From positions 366,001 to 430,000 of the forward strand of contig JAODUP010000040.1 of the NCBI GenBank assembly GCA_025642065.1: 64,000 nucleotides of DNA, written 5' to 3'. The position numbers and the translations under genes were made by a program. Shown piece by piece: positions 24,955-38,341 of the stretch. The first letter of the stretch is position 1, and each line of letters starts with the position of its first letter. The notes beneath the pieces were generated by a model. That model saw nothing but the letters and a program-made list of their open reading frames with translations. It made no database searches and was not told where the DNA came from. This DNA comes from Paralvinella palmiformis. Taxonomy: Eukaryota; Annelida; Polychaeta; Terebellida; Alvinellidae.

Positions 24955-25545
24955 TAGATATTTTTAATAGTTAGCAGATCCTTTTTTAATAATTACCAGA
25001 CTCTTTTTTAATATTTACCAGACCCTTTTAATAGTTGCCAGACCTTTTAATAGTTATTAGACCCTTTTTAATAGTTACCAGACATTTTTAATAGTTATCA
25101 GACCTTTTTTAATAGTTATCAGATATTTTTAATAGTTACCTGACTTTTTTAAATAGTTACCAGACATTTTTTAATAGTTACCAGACCCTTTTTAATAGTT
25201 ACCAGACCCTTTTTAATAGTTAGCAGATCCTTTTTTAATAGTTACCAGATATTTTTTAATAGTTACCTGACTTTTTTTAAATAGTTACCAGACATTTTTT
25301 AATAGTTACCTGACTTTTTAAAAATAGTTACTAGACATTTTTAATAGTTACCAGACCCTTTTTAATAGTTATCAGACCCTTTTTTAATAGTTACCAGATA
25401 TTTTTTAATAGTTACCTGACTTTAAAGAAGTTACCAGACATTTCTTAATAGTTACCAGACCGTTTTTAATAGTTAGCAGACTCTTTTTTAATAGTTACCA
25501 GACATTTTTTGATAGTTAGCAGACATTTTTTAATAGTTAGCAGAC
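24955..25545. repeat. About 21-bp T-rich minisatellite, roughly 25 units
   Basis: Units of the form TTTTTAATAGTTACCAGACC vary in T-run length (3-7) and at the ACC/GCA/ATC position. Repeated pairs of variants suggest higher-order duplication of two or three units. No coding frame. Confidence 0.93.
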
Positions 25546-25853
25546 GCTTGTCATATCAGTTATATTTCTGATATAATCATATAACTATAGTTCTATTGAT
25601 TCTTTTCATCTGATAGCCGTTTTATTTACAAACATCTTACGTAATCAAGTAGTGTAATAAATCAGCCACCAACACCATAAACCGCTAAAATCGTGCGTAT
25701 TGGCCATTTTCTGTACAATTAAATTATCGATTTAGAATTGACACAAGAGGCCCAATTGTGTTTATGTCTCGCTTCTACTTCGTTAACCTTTAAGATAATA
25801 ACCAACGCTTACGACCTTTTATCAATTAGTCACGATGCAAGGATACAATATTA

Positions 25854-26070
25854 ATGCTGCTGTTGTTGTCGCTTGTGTTAAGCGGCATATTAACGCGTTA
25901 CACCTTTAGAGCGCCAATCAACCGTAAACAGCTGCATGTCGACACTTGTTCTAAGATGTTCTACTCCGTTCATTTCTCTATGTGCAGTAATCAGGACGAG
26001 GTGGCATTTAGTGTTAGCAGTACACGACTAGCGGAAACTAGCGAACATACCATCACGGATTTTAAACAAG
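25854..26070 (+). other. Possible orphan first exon with signal-peptide-like start
   Basis: An ATG-started reading frame opens with a Leu-rich hydrophobic stretch (MLLLLSLVLSGILT) and runs open to a usable donor (AAG before GTAAAT) at 26070. The local DNA has more CpG than its surroundings. It may be a secreted-protein first exon or a leader exon of paralog B, 2.2 kb downstream. I see no continuation exon and no similarity I recognise, so chance is likely. Confidence 0.18.
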
Positions 26071-26894
26071 GTAAATAGCCTCGCGTCGGTTTCATATTAT
26101 TTTTAAATTAAGCATTGGTTTTGTTGATTTATCCATGTGGTCTTGTCCCAATCTACGGAATATTTTCGGGCACCAGTCATTTGGATAGTCGACATACATT
26201 TGATCGCGAATAACTCGGGCGCGGATTTGCTTAACGCGTATTTGATAAGGTTAAAATTGATGCCAACTACTGTTACCCCTATATTTAGCGTATCTTTTTG
26301 TTTATTATTTACTATGTATGATATAATCTGACAACCCTACAACAGTCGAATCATTTTAAAATCTATTCACTTCAATAGATGATAAACAGTATGCTCAGTT
26401 CAACTTTGTTTTACAGATGCCCACGTTTACTTTAAATTGTTAATCACTGAAACGAAATTGAAAACCTGTTTGTTCCATCGGTGCTGGTAACTAGTAACAG
26501 TTGTACTGGCGCTGTTCCATAAATTAGGGTTGAAAATAAATATTGATTAATCTATTTTTACAGTTAGTTTTTTTTAAAGAGTGCATAATGTGAATAATTG
26601 GGGTGATTCTTTTCCGATTTTTTGGTTGTGGTGTCATTTAGTGGTTTGTTCTTAGTAGCTCCTTATAAAACTAGTATTACTTGTGTTATCATCTCCTGCC
26701 CATATCTCCTGGTTGATCCACTGATATACATGCATCTCAAATTTTGTGTACGACATTTTCACAATCAAATATATGAACGTGTCGCAGTAGCACGAGGAAG
26801 ATAAATAAAACTGCGAGAGATAGCCACAACTTTAGATGTGGTTCAGGAAGCAACGTAAAAGATCACGAAGCAGTACCGCTGGTGTCCTTATATC

Positions 26895-26900
26895 CGAGAG

Positions 26901-26961
<61 letters not shown>
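26895..26961. repeat. (GA)(TA)n microsatellite
   Basis: Short GA run passing into about 58 bp of TA repeat. Confidence 0.93.
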
Positions 26962-26962
<1 letters not shown>

Positions 26963-27907
26963 CACACCGACACAGCTAATTACAAATATATAAAAAGAAG
27001 GTGAATGCCTAAAGGGGTGAATAGTTACAATACACGTATACAATTAGGCCTAGTATGTAGAAAACCCATCAATATGACCTTTATACAGATAGGATACTTT
27101 GCAAGTTGACACCTATAGATCAGAGACAAAAGCAGTATTCTAGAGTGCAAGATGCCTGGTGACAATGATACAACAATATAAAATACTTCACCTACAATAA
27201 CAATCGTGATCTCCACTTCATCCTTGGAGATCGTGGATAAGTTCAAAGTTCAGACTCCGCCATCTTTCTTGTGAGTTCGAGCTGCCCTGTGCAGTGAATA
27301 TCCAGAGTAGCAATTTAGCGGGTGACGTAATAAGTTAAAATTTATTTGGTGATTATTTACGATTTGCTGGATCGATCACTCCTCCCAAGGGGCTGTTTTG
27401 ATTCTGACCTCTCCTAGGCTCTCTGACCTTGACCTGGAGTGTTTTGTTCTGATACGTTTGACGGTTATTGGCGACTAAATTTCCCCGATCGATTTTTCGT
27501 CAGTGTAACAGCGAGCCACAGCTCACTTAACGTAGAATATTTCGTCTTATGGAATATACCGGCCTTTTTCATTGTCATCAACAAAAATGCCAGACATCTT
27601 CTCTGCTTTAAGTTAACCTTCGTCTGTCGTATAGCGGGAAGTTTTGTCTTTTTTTTACTGCCAAAAACCATACAAAAATGGACTTCCGTTTAACAATCCA
27701 TTTCCAGCTTGTAATAGTATGAAACTGATAGAAACGCATCTTAGACAACTACAACCTGCACTAAAATACCATACCTGTTTAAGGACAAACTGGTTCATGG
27801 TTTAGTTACTGCTATGAATTGTGTTGTTTTTCCTGTTCTGGTTTGATTGACAGCTTGTCGCATAGGCTGAGTGGAATGTTTGTGTTGAAGCAACAACATC
27901 TAATAAA
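26962..27907. other. Spacer upstream of paralog B, nothing assigned
   Basis: Unique-looking sequence with a few CpGs around 27240-27540. A leader exon or promoter of paralog B may lie here or further upstream, but no site is clear. Confidence 0.3.
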
Positions 27908-28225
27908 GTGGTACAGTAGCTGGCACAGTAGTTGGTACAGTAGCTGGTACAGTAATTGGTACAGTAGCTGGTACAGTAGTTGGTATGGTAGCTGGTACGG
28001 TAGTTGGTACGGCAGCTGGTATAGTAACTGGTACAGTACCTGATACAGTAGTTGGTATAGTAGCTGGTAAAGTAGCTGGTACAGTAGATGGTAGAGTATC
28101 TAGTATAGTAGTTGGTACAGTATCTGGTATAGTAGTTGGTACAGTAGCTGGTACAGTAGTTGGTATAGTAGCTGATACAGTAGCTGGTATAGTAGTTGGT
28201 ACAGTAGCTGGTACAGTATTGTTTA
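27908..28225. repeat. 12-bp minisatellite before paralog B
   Basis: About 26 tandem units of GGTACAGTAGCT / GGTACAGTAGTT with scattered substitutions, partly in alternating 24-bp pairs. It ends about 48 bp before the splice acceptor of the first coding exon of paralog B. Because the unit is a multiple of three, frames without stops run right through on both strands. Confidence 0.95.
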
Positions 28226-28294
28226 GTATTACCACGAAATACGCCAATAACCATCGAGTGTCTGTCTTCATAGGTGGATTCCAAACTCTCCATC

Positions 28295-31099
28295 ATGCCA
28301 GTTATTATCGGTACCGGATCCTTCCTTCTCTTCATGTCACTGACAATGAATGTCGTATCCTTGCTGGTACCTTACTGGTATGTGGTTAAGTCTACCGGAA
28401 GTCTGGACAAAAACTACGGACTGTGGGGCTCGTGTACGTGTGGCTGGTACTACACATCACTTGGTAGCGCTATTGACGACAACAAGATAGAGGGTGAGTA
28501 TTGATATGTGACTAAATATTGAACTGAGTCAATCGACATGACTACCCAATGGAAGGTCTGGATTTAAGATTTGCTATGTTGGGACAAGGGAGCCAGCCGT
28601 CAATTATTATTATTATTATTATTATTATTACAGATTGGTTCAAATCTGCCCAGGTATTGTACGCCCTAGCTGTTTTCTTGATCGTCGTATCGTCAACGAT
28701 GGTGTTTATTGCTGCCTGTTTGAGGGATAATATTTATTCGAAGGTTGCCAAAGCCGCTGGATCTTTGATGATTATCGCAGGTACGTTATATCTGACTATT
28801 ATTATCTGAGTGAAGCACTCATTAATCAGTTGTAACGGTTATTACTATCTTCACTGCTGTAAACAAAGCTAAGTGTAATTAATTATTTATTACGACTCTT
28901 TGCTATTATAGGTATTTCTTCACGCCGTCTTGCCACTCTATAAACAATCTCTGTACAAACATAATAATTTCGGTAAATTTGTTGCGCGACAGCTCAGTTG
29001 GTAGAGTTAGTGCAGATAAAATTATCCGGAGAGTTCGAGTCACATTTCTAAATCGATCATTTTAGCCAAAGTTCTGTTACACTCTGTACTTCGTAATCCA
29101 TTCAGCTAATAAAGATGTGTAATCATCTGCCTAACTAAATGAAGAGAAGATGTATGCTGATCATCAGAATTATGTTTATTTTATACATCGACACAATCAG
29201 CACAAGTTGTCTGGATAAGCTTCGCATTGAACACACAAAGGAAGAAATTCATTAAAGGAACAATTCACCCTCAGATAATATATGATATAGACGTGCATTG
29301 TTTATAAAATAAATTCAAAATCCCACAATAATAATAATAATAAGAATCACGAACTCTATACACCTGGCATCATGGATATAAGGAAATAATCCTAAATACT
29401 GGACAGTCGTCATTACGGATTAGTCAAATGTCAGATTGTATGGCGGGAAGGAGAAAAGTCAGGTGTTCTGAACTCAGGTAGCACAAGGATTATTTAGCCA
29501 TCTCGATCCAGATCAAATTAGGTCACAGGTGTTCTGATTAAGCCATTCTCGTTACTCTACATACCCGTCATGTTCAACCTACCTGCTACACTAACTGACC
29601 CCGTCATCGGCTCATTTACATAAATCTGATAGTTCGGTAAACACTTCTTGTACAAAAGTACAAAACAATCATCTTAAGCAAATTCAACTTATAGTTTTCT
29701 TTAGCCATTTCAGTAACATTCGAGGCCGATTCCTGTTTACATTGTTATACCAACGGCTTATATTAAGTGACGTCACATGGCGGCACCCACAAACTATTAA
29801 CGGTCGATTAATCAGTACTTTGATGTGGATGATTTAATATGTGTTTGATTTATGTGAGCCTATTTGCCGTAGTCCTGAAATTTCGAAGTGATGGTGAACT
29901 GTTCTTTTTCACAGAAACAAGACACATTCTCACTAGAAATACATACACGTAGATCAACAAAATTAGAAAAGTAAATACAGATAAGCTAATATAAATATAA
30001 GATTTTAAGAACCTGCCCTGTACGTAATGACTTGTTGATAATTTAGTCCTGTTAAGAAGTTGTTCTACAAACTGTGAGCTGATTTTTGAATAATAATAAA
30101 ACGCAACGCGTTAAAGTGCCGTACTGTGCACATCGGTGGGGATCTAAACATCAGATTTAGTAACATCACAATAATCACCATTTGAGGTTACAGCACTTAT
30201 TCGTGCAACGTAGTCTTCATTAAATGCTCTAAGTGTTTAACATTAAACTTATACAACGTTTGAAGTTTAAACCTTGTCCGAGATGCTTGTTTTGTTGTTC
30301 GGGGAGAATCCCCAGGCTGTCGCTTATTTGGCACAGCCTCTTGTTGGAGTGGTTGAGAAACCTCCTCCCCACCACCCACAGGGGAGCAGTACGGAAAGAT
30401 GGAGCCGAAATACCCTGAGGGTGGTCACTGCCAGAGTGTTTTACGTCCTAAGGGTTTTTTAACGTCCCCCTTTATTTTAAATAATTCAGTGGAGACGATA
30501 ACGCCATTTAACGTGGTCAGTCACCCACGATGTTGTGAGCCGAGAAATTAATCTCTGGAAAAGTTTCGACCTCTTGCGGGTTTCGAACCTGTGACCGATG
30601 TCACCAAGTGCTGGGTGCTTAACCGCTAGACCACCGGAGCTCACTAAGTCCGAGATAACTCCGTGTGTTTAAAATAACGACCAAGAGTCGGTAACAGAAA
30701 ATGACCTTTCTCTGACTCTATGTTATTAAATATCAGTGTCTGACTGATTCACTAACTTACTCACCACGGATGACACCTAACGACAGCAACATAACTCGAA
30801 TTCCGAATCTCCGGATAATGACTAAGTTCCGTAAAACCACCATTCTAACACGCCAACCTCTCTAAGAGCGTATTTGATAAATAAGTCCGACATTCAGCTA
30901 ATTAACTTATATTTTGTCCCTGACAGGTGTCCTAGGTAGCATCGCAATCATCGTATTTGGTACGAAAGGTAGCTCCGACTTTGGTCTGTCGGTTTCCGGT
31001 AACTACCGGTTTGACTGGGGATTGTGGATTGGTGTGGCAGGAATCTTCTTCAATATCATCTGCGCAATATTTTTCTTAGTTCAGGGATTTCGACGATGA
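28295..31099 (+). CDS. Claudin/PMP22-like four-transmembrane protein, paralog B
   Basis: Coding exons 28295-28493, 28634-28780 and 30927-31099 join at phase-1 junctions to 172 residues. Exons 1 and 2 have exactly the lengths of paralog A (199 and 147 nt). Residues 1-29 (MPVIIGTGSFLLF...) match A and C closely. G42-L43-W44 and C47-T-C49 are conserved. Hydrophobic segments fall at about 4-28, 74-95, 104-126 and 147-167, and the protein ends LVQGFRR, shorter than A. The ATG was chosen by alignment to A and C; a GTG seven codons upstream is the first base of the exon after the acceptor at 28272-28273 and is not a start. A 12-bp minisatellite sits just upstream of that acceptor. Intron 2 holds a tRNA-like pseudogene, a TTAA element and a full SINE-B. 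Function is inferred only from the superfamily. Confidence 0.85.
28984..29050 (+). other. tRNA-like pseudogene or SINE head
   Basis: GCGACAGCTCAGTTGGTAGA resembles a tRNA D-arm/box A, and GAGAGTTCGAGTC about 35 bp later resembles box B. The anticodon arm and acceptor do not pair convincingly, so it is not a working tRNA gene. Confidence 0.35.
29256..29906. mobile_element. TTAA inverted-repeat element, copy 2, in paralog B intron 2
   Basis: Left end AGGAACAATTCACCCTCA with TTAA at 29252-29255. The right end is the matching inverted repeat, but its flanking TTAA has decayed to TTTC. The minus strand interior holds an eroded version of the reading frame seen in copy 3. Confidence 0.75.
30285..30647 (-). 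mobile_element. SINE-B, full-length copy in paralog B intron 2
   Basis: Close match along its length to the copy at 10198-10567, with the tRNA-like head at the high-coordinate end. Flanked by the 9-bp duplication GTCCGAGAT (30276-30284, 30648-30656). Confidence 0.88.
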
Positions 31100-31460
31100 A
31101 CTGGAACAACCACTGGCTACTGGAAAGTGGTGCATTATTCATGTTCAAGGCAGACTTAATCAATGCGCGCGCGTGTGTGTGTGTGTGTGTGTATGTATGA
31201 GCGAAGAAACCCTGTTGCTGAAGACTACATAATTATTTGTTTGCTTATGAAATGTTTTTCGAAAATCATACACGCACATCGATAATTGACAGAAAGAGTA
31301 ACTAAAACAAGGATTCAATGTTTGTTTATTCGCGTGTGAGGAGAGTTGAAAAAAGACACCGAACAATTAAATGTTCGATAATTCGTACATTGCTAGTGTG
31401 TGATCGGTTACGGCTCATTAACGAGATGATTGTATGTCGTTCATGTAGTGTAAATTTAAT

Positions 31461-31466
31461 AATAAA
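31461..31466 (+). promoter_or_regulatory. Candidate polyadenylation signal of paralog B
   Basis: AATAAA about 360 nt after the stop codon of paralog B. The spacing resembles that in paralog A. It faces the convergent paralog C about 2.6 kb away. Confidence 0.4.
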
Positions 31467-31523
31467 AAATGTGATTCATTTTATATACATAAATATTGTG
31501 TTTATACAATTACGATTTGGCAT

Positions 31524-31640
31524 GTGAGCTCCGATAGTTAAGAGAAAAAGCACACGGCACTTGATGCGAAAGATCATCGGTATTCCATGCAATACTCTGT
31601 AGTCTGACTAGGTTGTGGGTACGAGTATTTAGATTGGCTT
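31524..31640 (+). mobile_element. Possible degraded SINE-B head
   Basis: GTGAGCTCCGATAGTTAAGA and AAGCACACGGCACTTG resemble the SINE-B head with its box A region eroded. Low similarity beyond that. Confidence 0.3.
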
Positions 31641-31869
31641 TTAAATTTGTTCACCATAAAAACAATTCTTCTTCAAATACTGTCATTAAGAGTGAAGCTA
31701 TTAAGTATGCAATGCCTATGGCACAGTAATCTGTTTGTGTACAGCAAATGAAAGTTAAATACTGTAATATACATGATTCATGCATAATTTGCATTATCCG
31801 AAATATTATTTCATGGTAGTCAACCCCCCCCCCCCACACACACACACATACATACACAGAGAGAACAAT

Positions 31870-33840
31870 CACCCATAGGACACTATGTTACATATAAAAT
31901 AAAATTTATTCCTTTCAATATTACAAAACTTCAGCCAGATTGTAGATTAAAAAATTCGGTGTATAACAATAAAGTGGCTAAAACCAGTTATAAAAAGCCA
32001 AAGGACAGATTAGCTTTATGTAAAACAATCACGGGATGGCTAAAAACCAGTTACAAAACAGCCAACCAAATGGTACAACATTCTAATAACAATCTAGGTT
32101 CTACAGAATTACGGGACTTAAAAATGGTACCATAACGATACTGGTTACAGATAACTAGGTACTTGGGGGGGAGATTATTTACACAATGATGTGTTTTAGA
32201 AACTATTATCACGATTCAACATTCGCCGAGACATTACAAAGGGCAGTTACTGTTTACTAGCATGTAGTGTCAAATAGTAACATATAATAATATTCAGGGT
32301 GCATTATGATAGCGTGATTACTAACCCGCTACAATATTGTTGGTATGCTTAAACTGTACGAGTAAAGCAGGCGTGCGCGTGCGTGCGTACACACACCCGA
32401 GGGGGCATACGCGCTATATATAACTGCCTTGAAATAAATGCATTTAGTGTGTCTGGTAGCAAACCATTCAAACATAATGTAACCTTCACTCAATAAGTGT
32501 ACTTTTCTATATTTGACAGCTAATAATAAATATCCTACAAACATAAAATAACTATTAAAAATCAACCCAATTTTCAGAGTATATTGCTCGGTTCAGTTAC
32601 AGCTCATTTCAGTTGATTTAGTTCAAGGATTTTCAAAATAACATATTTAACAATTAATGACATTAAACATTACTGTATTAGTGATCAGATCAACAGTTAA
32701 TACAATATTACATCTGTGCGTGTGTGTGCACGCACGCGCACATGCATATATATATATATATATATATATAAACTTGGCTGCGTTCTAAACCAGAATAGAA
32801 ATTTACAACAATTCATTCACAGTGAATAATTAATGCTTTTTTATCACAATTATAACTCCATTATAACAAAATACAGAGAAAATGTTAACTACCAGTATGC
32901 ACTATATGATTGTACATATAACATAGCATATCAGTGTGCATATATATATATATATATAATGTATGTGTACACTGGTACAATTATTCAGGAATTATGCCTG
33001 TAAATATTATAACTAGGTGTACATGATTTTCATATATGAGGAATAACAAGAAAAGGTTGTCATTTATAACTTAAAACTGTAAATAGGACACTCATCAGTG
33101 AGCATAGCAAGACCCCCCCCATATATATATATATATATATATATATACTCTGTTAAGTATATCATTTGAGTATACCAGGTTAACTGGGTAAAGGCTATAG
33201 GGTTTATCTATATATTTACACAAAAAATATCAAATTACAGGAAATGACGTCACAAACTGTGCAATTAATTACAAAATTTCCAAGTAATATAATTGTTATT
33301 ATAAATGTTATTAACATAAAGGAAACTAATTTTCTCAGCTTCAGGATATATCAATACATCTACTTTAGTTATTGTAACAACCTGTGTGTATAATTAGCCA
33401 ATATGTGCACATACATATACAAGCATCAAAGCTCTAATGATTACATAATTCCTGCTCAGTCAGGTATATTTATACATTATATATAGCTGATGACATGATG
33501 TATCAGGTATTTCTGCAGTAATGGCGCATTCTGTGCACCTGAATTACTATAGATATGACTGACATTTAAAAAGCTTATTAAATGCTGCAAACAAAGAAAC
33601 TAAGCCACGCTGATTAACTAAACCCTAAATTATTTAATGCATGAAGGATTTGTCGTATATGAGCTGTTTACATTCAACAAGTAAGATCATTAACAGTTGT
33701 AATTAAACAATTAATTGCGCGAAAATGTAATATGACAGTTAATTCTGTACTTTTCAACCTCAAGCCACATATTTTTATAAGACAAATGCATGAAACATTG
33801 CATAACTTTATATTTTGTATATTTGATCAATTTTATGGAT
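31870..33840. other. Spacer between convergent paralogs B and C
   Basis: AT-rich DNA with short TA tracts (32747-32771, 32939-32958, 33121-33147), C-runs and a duplicated AAAACCAGTTA segment near 31978-32055. No gene or SINE found. Confidence 0.4.
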
Positions 33841-33842
33841 TA

Positions 33843-33848
33843 TTTATT
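33843..33848 (-). promoter_or_regulatory. Candidate polyadenylation signal of paralog C
   Basis: TTTATT on the plus strand reads AATAAA on the gene strand, about 215 nt past the paralog C stop codon. Confidence 0.45.
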
Positions 33849-34059
33849 ACCCTCTCTGTCTAAAAGGGGAGGACGATGCTGACATCTAAAGGTAAACAAT
33901 AACAAGCTAGTAAAGATTTAGGGAAAACAATCCACACAAACCTGATATGAATCCCACCCATCCCCAGAAATGGATGCCAGGAGCAAAACAGGATCCACAC
34001 TGGATCCAATAATGCAACTTGGTTAACTCTAAAAAGAATCAGCATGCCGCCATCTGGTG

Positions 34060-37000
34060 TTATATTCTTGATCCTTGTATCAAAAACACTATAGCTGTAC
34101 ATAAGGCAATGCCGAAGCCGGCCACACCCATCCACATACCCCAATCAAACCGGTTACGCCCGTCTATGTTGAGACCTAGATCATCGTGACCTTTGACACC
34201 AAAGACTACAATGGACACTGCTACCAGTACAGCTGGAACAGAAGATAATATACAAATATATATATATATATATATATATGTGATATATGTAGTATGTGTG
34301 TGTGTATAAAAGGCATTATTAACTCTCTGATAGCGCAGACAAACGTACATACTGATATACAAATAGACAGGAAGATAGACAGGAAGACATAACAACACAG
34401 ATGACGGATAGTAAAACAAACACATAAATGAATGGGTGGATCGATGGAAGAAACAAAAAAAAACAGAAGACAACAAAACAAACTGGAAAACTGACAGTAA
34501 GACAATGCAAAAAAAAGAAGACATATAAGAGATTTTTATGAAATACTGAATGATTGCTGATGGAAACAGGCACTTCCTAACGAAGTTGGCTATAAGTTAT
34601 TCAGGACAGAGTATTGGTCTGTTCTCCTGACAGTCAGTGACACACTGGCAGTAATATAAACGGGACAGTTAGTAAGTACAGTTAGGATTGTTAATGGATC
34701 GTCAAATCATTCTAGCCATGATTTGGCCCGTTTATGGGCCGCAAGTGCAGCATCAGTGCACAGTAATTACAGACTACAGTACTGGTGTTCTGCTAGTACT
34801 GTGATGAAAGCACTGAGCAGCAAAACTTAGGATTAGGGTACACCACCTCCAATGGCTCAACAATCCACTCATTCACTCAGAGGCCATATTTATTATGAAA
34901 TACAACAACAACAACAAATTAATACTCAATTAATATTATTATTACTCTAATCACCAAGGCAACCAAATAATTAATAGGCTATAACAATACAACTACTGGA
35001 CACAGAACTCAGTTGTATAAAGGATGATGAGTTGGATTGGTTGACTTGTTTAGCCTCAGTACTTGGTTCATACGGCCAAAGGGTGGCTATTTTATAAAAG
35101 ACCTAAATAGTTCATCGTTTTATGGTCCGACTGTTTGCTACAAATAGAACACCATTCTGTAATAATGCCAATTTTTTTTTTAGTTACCTAGATATTTAAT
35201 GGACTCTACAACCTAACGTCTTTATACTGTGAGTGTTATTACTTGGCGTATTGACATGGCCAGGAGTGATCCATTAATTTCAATAAATGTATTATCTATG
35301 TCAAATAATTGGATGTTTATCAATTTTTATGCACGGAAAACCGACAATTTGGAGTCAAATTGGGGGGATGGGGGAGATGCTGTGGTGAAAGTGCCAAATG
35401 TGGTGATGATTGTGGTTATTTAGTTGTGTGAATCTGTTAACACTTAGCCATTACAGAAATATTCGATATGAAAATGTGAAAAAAGCCACAGCACCAAAAT
35501 CGTTAATACGAAGCACTGAAGGAAAGGTCATGGATTCCCCTTCTACTAACAACTGTATTATTAACACCATACAAAGAGATGTACTAACACCTATAATAAC
35601 AATTTTACTAACAACTCATCTACTACTACACCTGTATTAACAAATATACTAATATAATTCAAATAAATTCCTGCCACAAGCTACATGATATAGGATAATA
35701 TGATATCTGGTGCTTTGAGAAATGTTTGGAGTAAAATTAATATGACAAATAGAAACATTTAAAGTCTAATTATTTTCCAATTTATCCTTACACTCTGTAT
35801 TTTGGTATGCAATCTTTACTTCCAAAATTAATTAATAAGCAAAGGTGTTTTTAATTTTTTTAAACGTGACCAATATATGAAAAACATTTATCCAAACAGT
35901 GTTGTGCTGCAGTCAAATTAGCGCTTATTATCTGACATGATATAAATAAATAAAAATTATTTACAACATACAACCATTCATAAAGACTGTAAACTAATTC
36001 GATACATTTATATGATGTAAATTATTTAATATGATTATTCTTAATTAATTTACATACTCACTGATTTGGCACAATCATAGATTTAAAATTTCTTAATTAT
36101 ATACAGAAATATAAAGTAGTTAGGATACTCAAAATTTGGTTATGCTTGTGTAATTTAAATTTGGTGAAAATTAATATTAGCGTAAATTATAATTCTTAAC
36201 CTTACCATATTACCATGATTAAGTTATAACTATCAACAAAATAATTTAATTTAACAGCTCGCTAATCAAACCAAGAGATTTCCTATTTGTACTTTCACTG
36301 AAAGAATAATTAAATTTTATTACTAACTTGATGTTTATGAAATTAACCACATAATGCCTACTTAATCAATATTTTATTCTGTTTCATAACATAAAATATT
36401 TTAACAAAAATTTACCATGGAAACGAGAAGCAGCATTTTAACATTTGTTAAATAAATATGGCTATGTACTGTTATTTACTAAATAAGCAATGTATGGTCC
36501 TACCCGGGGCCATCTTAACGGCATTATAGGTCCCCAGACAACCACCCACAGGAATAAAAATGTAAATGGTCGAGATCCGTACACATACATGCACGTCAGG
36601 TTGCAGAGGTGACCGTGATATTACATCAGATGCGAATGCCAATATCCACTTGTAATATAGTAACAAATATTTATAGTTTAATACAGGAAAGTAGTTATTT
36701 ATTGACAGCATGGGGCCCCTACGAACGTGGTTTCTCTCCACATAATACTTCCTCCTCTACCCCCCTCCACCGCAGGTCCTTCATACTGAATGGCCATTGA
36801 AAACAATAGAAGTTACCAGAAGACCTCAGTAAATAAAAAAATATGCCAAATTGTCTAGATATCTCGTTGTGCAAGTACTGTCATGTGAGTTAACATCTCA
36901 CAGCTGAAATTTTATCCCCGACTAAAAACCAAAAACAACAGATACGAAAGTGTTTGGCCTGGATTCTATCATATTAAATGAATTATCTTCTTTTCCTGAG

Positions 37001-37625
37001 TACTCCAGCATTATGTCGGTGAAGTCTAGAACTAACTGATGCTTGAATCCGATCACAATAAAGACCAGCATCTTTGGTCAAAGAATTTCATCCACCAATA
37101 AAAATGACTGCATGATCAATATCTTATTTCCCTAATTAGGCGAGCAAAGACCATCTGATCCTGGTGAGAGCAGTGCAGAGTCTAAACAAAACACTCTCAC
37201 TTACTCATTCGCCAGTAAAATGAGAGCGGACATAATTTTTAATAACACCTGTACTGAGACACACCCACACACAAATGATCCAGACCCACACACAAATGAT
37301 CCAGCAGGCGAGCTTTTCCGATTTAACAACACATCGGCACAAAAGGTCAGTGGGTATCAAATTCTTTCAGCCATCTTTTTTAATATGCAGGGGGGGAATG
37401 AGAGCTCAATGGAGGCACATTTTGAACAGCAAATCTCTAGAGGGATTAAAGGTTCTTCAAAATAATAAATGGACATACATGACTGAGAAGTCACAAATAC
37501 CACGAGAAGGATCATGCATACATGGGTAAAGACTGAGGGAAATATATTTCTAGAGAGGCAGTACAAGCGTGGAAAACAAGCTAGTTCTGCAATTGCATAA
37601 GTGAGTGACACACACACACACAGAC

Positions 37626-37662
<37 letters not shown>

Positions 37663-38291
37663 TTAACAAATGACTGTGGCATATGACAATTGTGGAGCTG
37701 CTACAATAAAACCAGCATTGACGCACATTACCCGCTGTTTAAATATCAAAAATGACTGTGTGAATCATATACAACACAATATCCAGGAGTAACAGCATAC
37801 TCCACATTTTATTTGTAGGATAAGAACATTTCACACAAAATGTATGATAACTCATTGAAAGCCATTAATTTATTAATTTGAGCTCCAATCCATTTATCAA
37901 TCAGTGCCCTCTTTAGCTGAAATTATTACACTTTACACCACAGTCACATACAAGTACAAGATACAATTGTAATTTATTGATTATAAAATGTGTTCTGCAA
38001 TGACAGGTGTGTAACTCACCGGCAATAAGCATCAGGGCTCCAGCAGCTGTCATGGCTTTAGCATAAACCTTCTCACTACAACAAGCCACTATAAAGAGCA
38101 TAAATAGAGCCATCCCCATCAAGGCTACACCAGCTGCATACAACCATTGGGAGGCTTTGAACCAATCTGAAAACATGACAAAAGTAGGATTTTCAGAAAC
38201 ATTAACTTACCTCATAAAGTGTCATAAACCCCACAGAAAGGAGTATGGTTTAATGATATATCTGCCCTAATGGAAAAATATTATCACCAAA

Positions 38292-38341
<50 letters not shown>

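Noticed and set aside
23824..25545. CRISPR-like regularly spaced repeats
   Set aside because: Direct head-to-tail minisatellites without unique spacers, in a eukaryotic genome.
27802..28335. 177-residue and 123-residue open frames on the minus strand and 134-residue frame on the plus strand
   Set aside because: They are products of the 12-bp minisatellite, whose length is a multiple of three. Composition is a four-residue repeat in every frame.
34233..34524. N-terminal extension of the 154-residue minus-strand frame ending at 34060
   Set aside because: Only 34232-34060 is the real third exon of paralog C. The upstream part is low-complexity intron, and the acceptor at 34233-34235 aligns with paralogs A and B.
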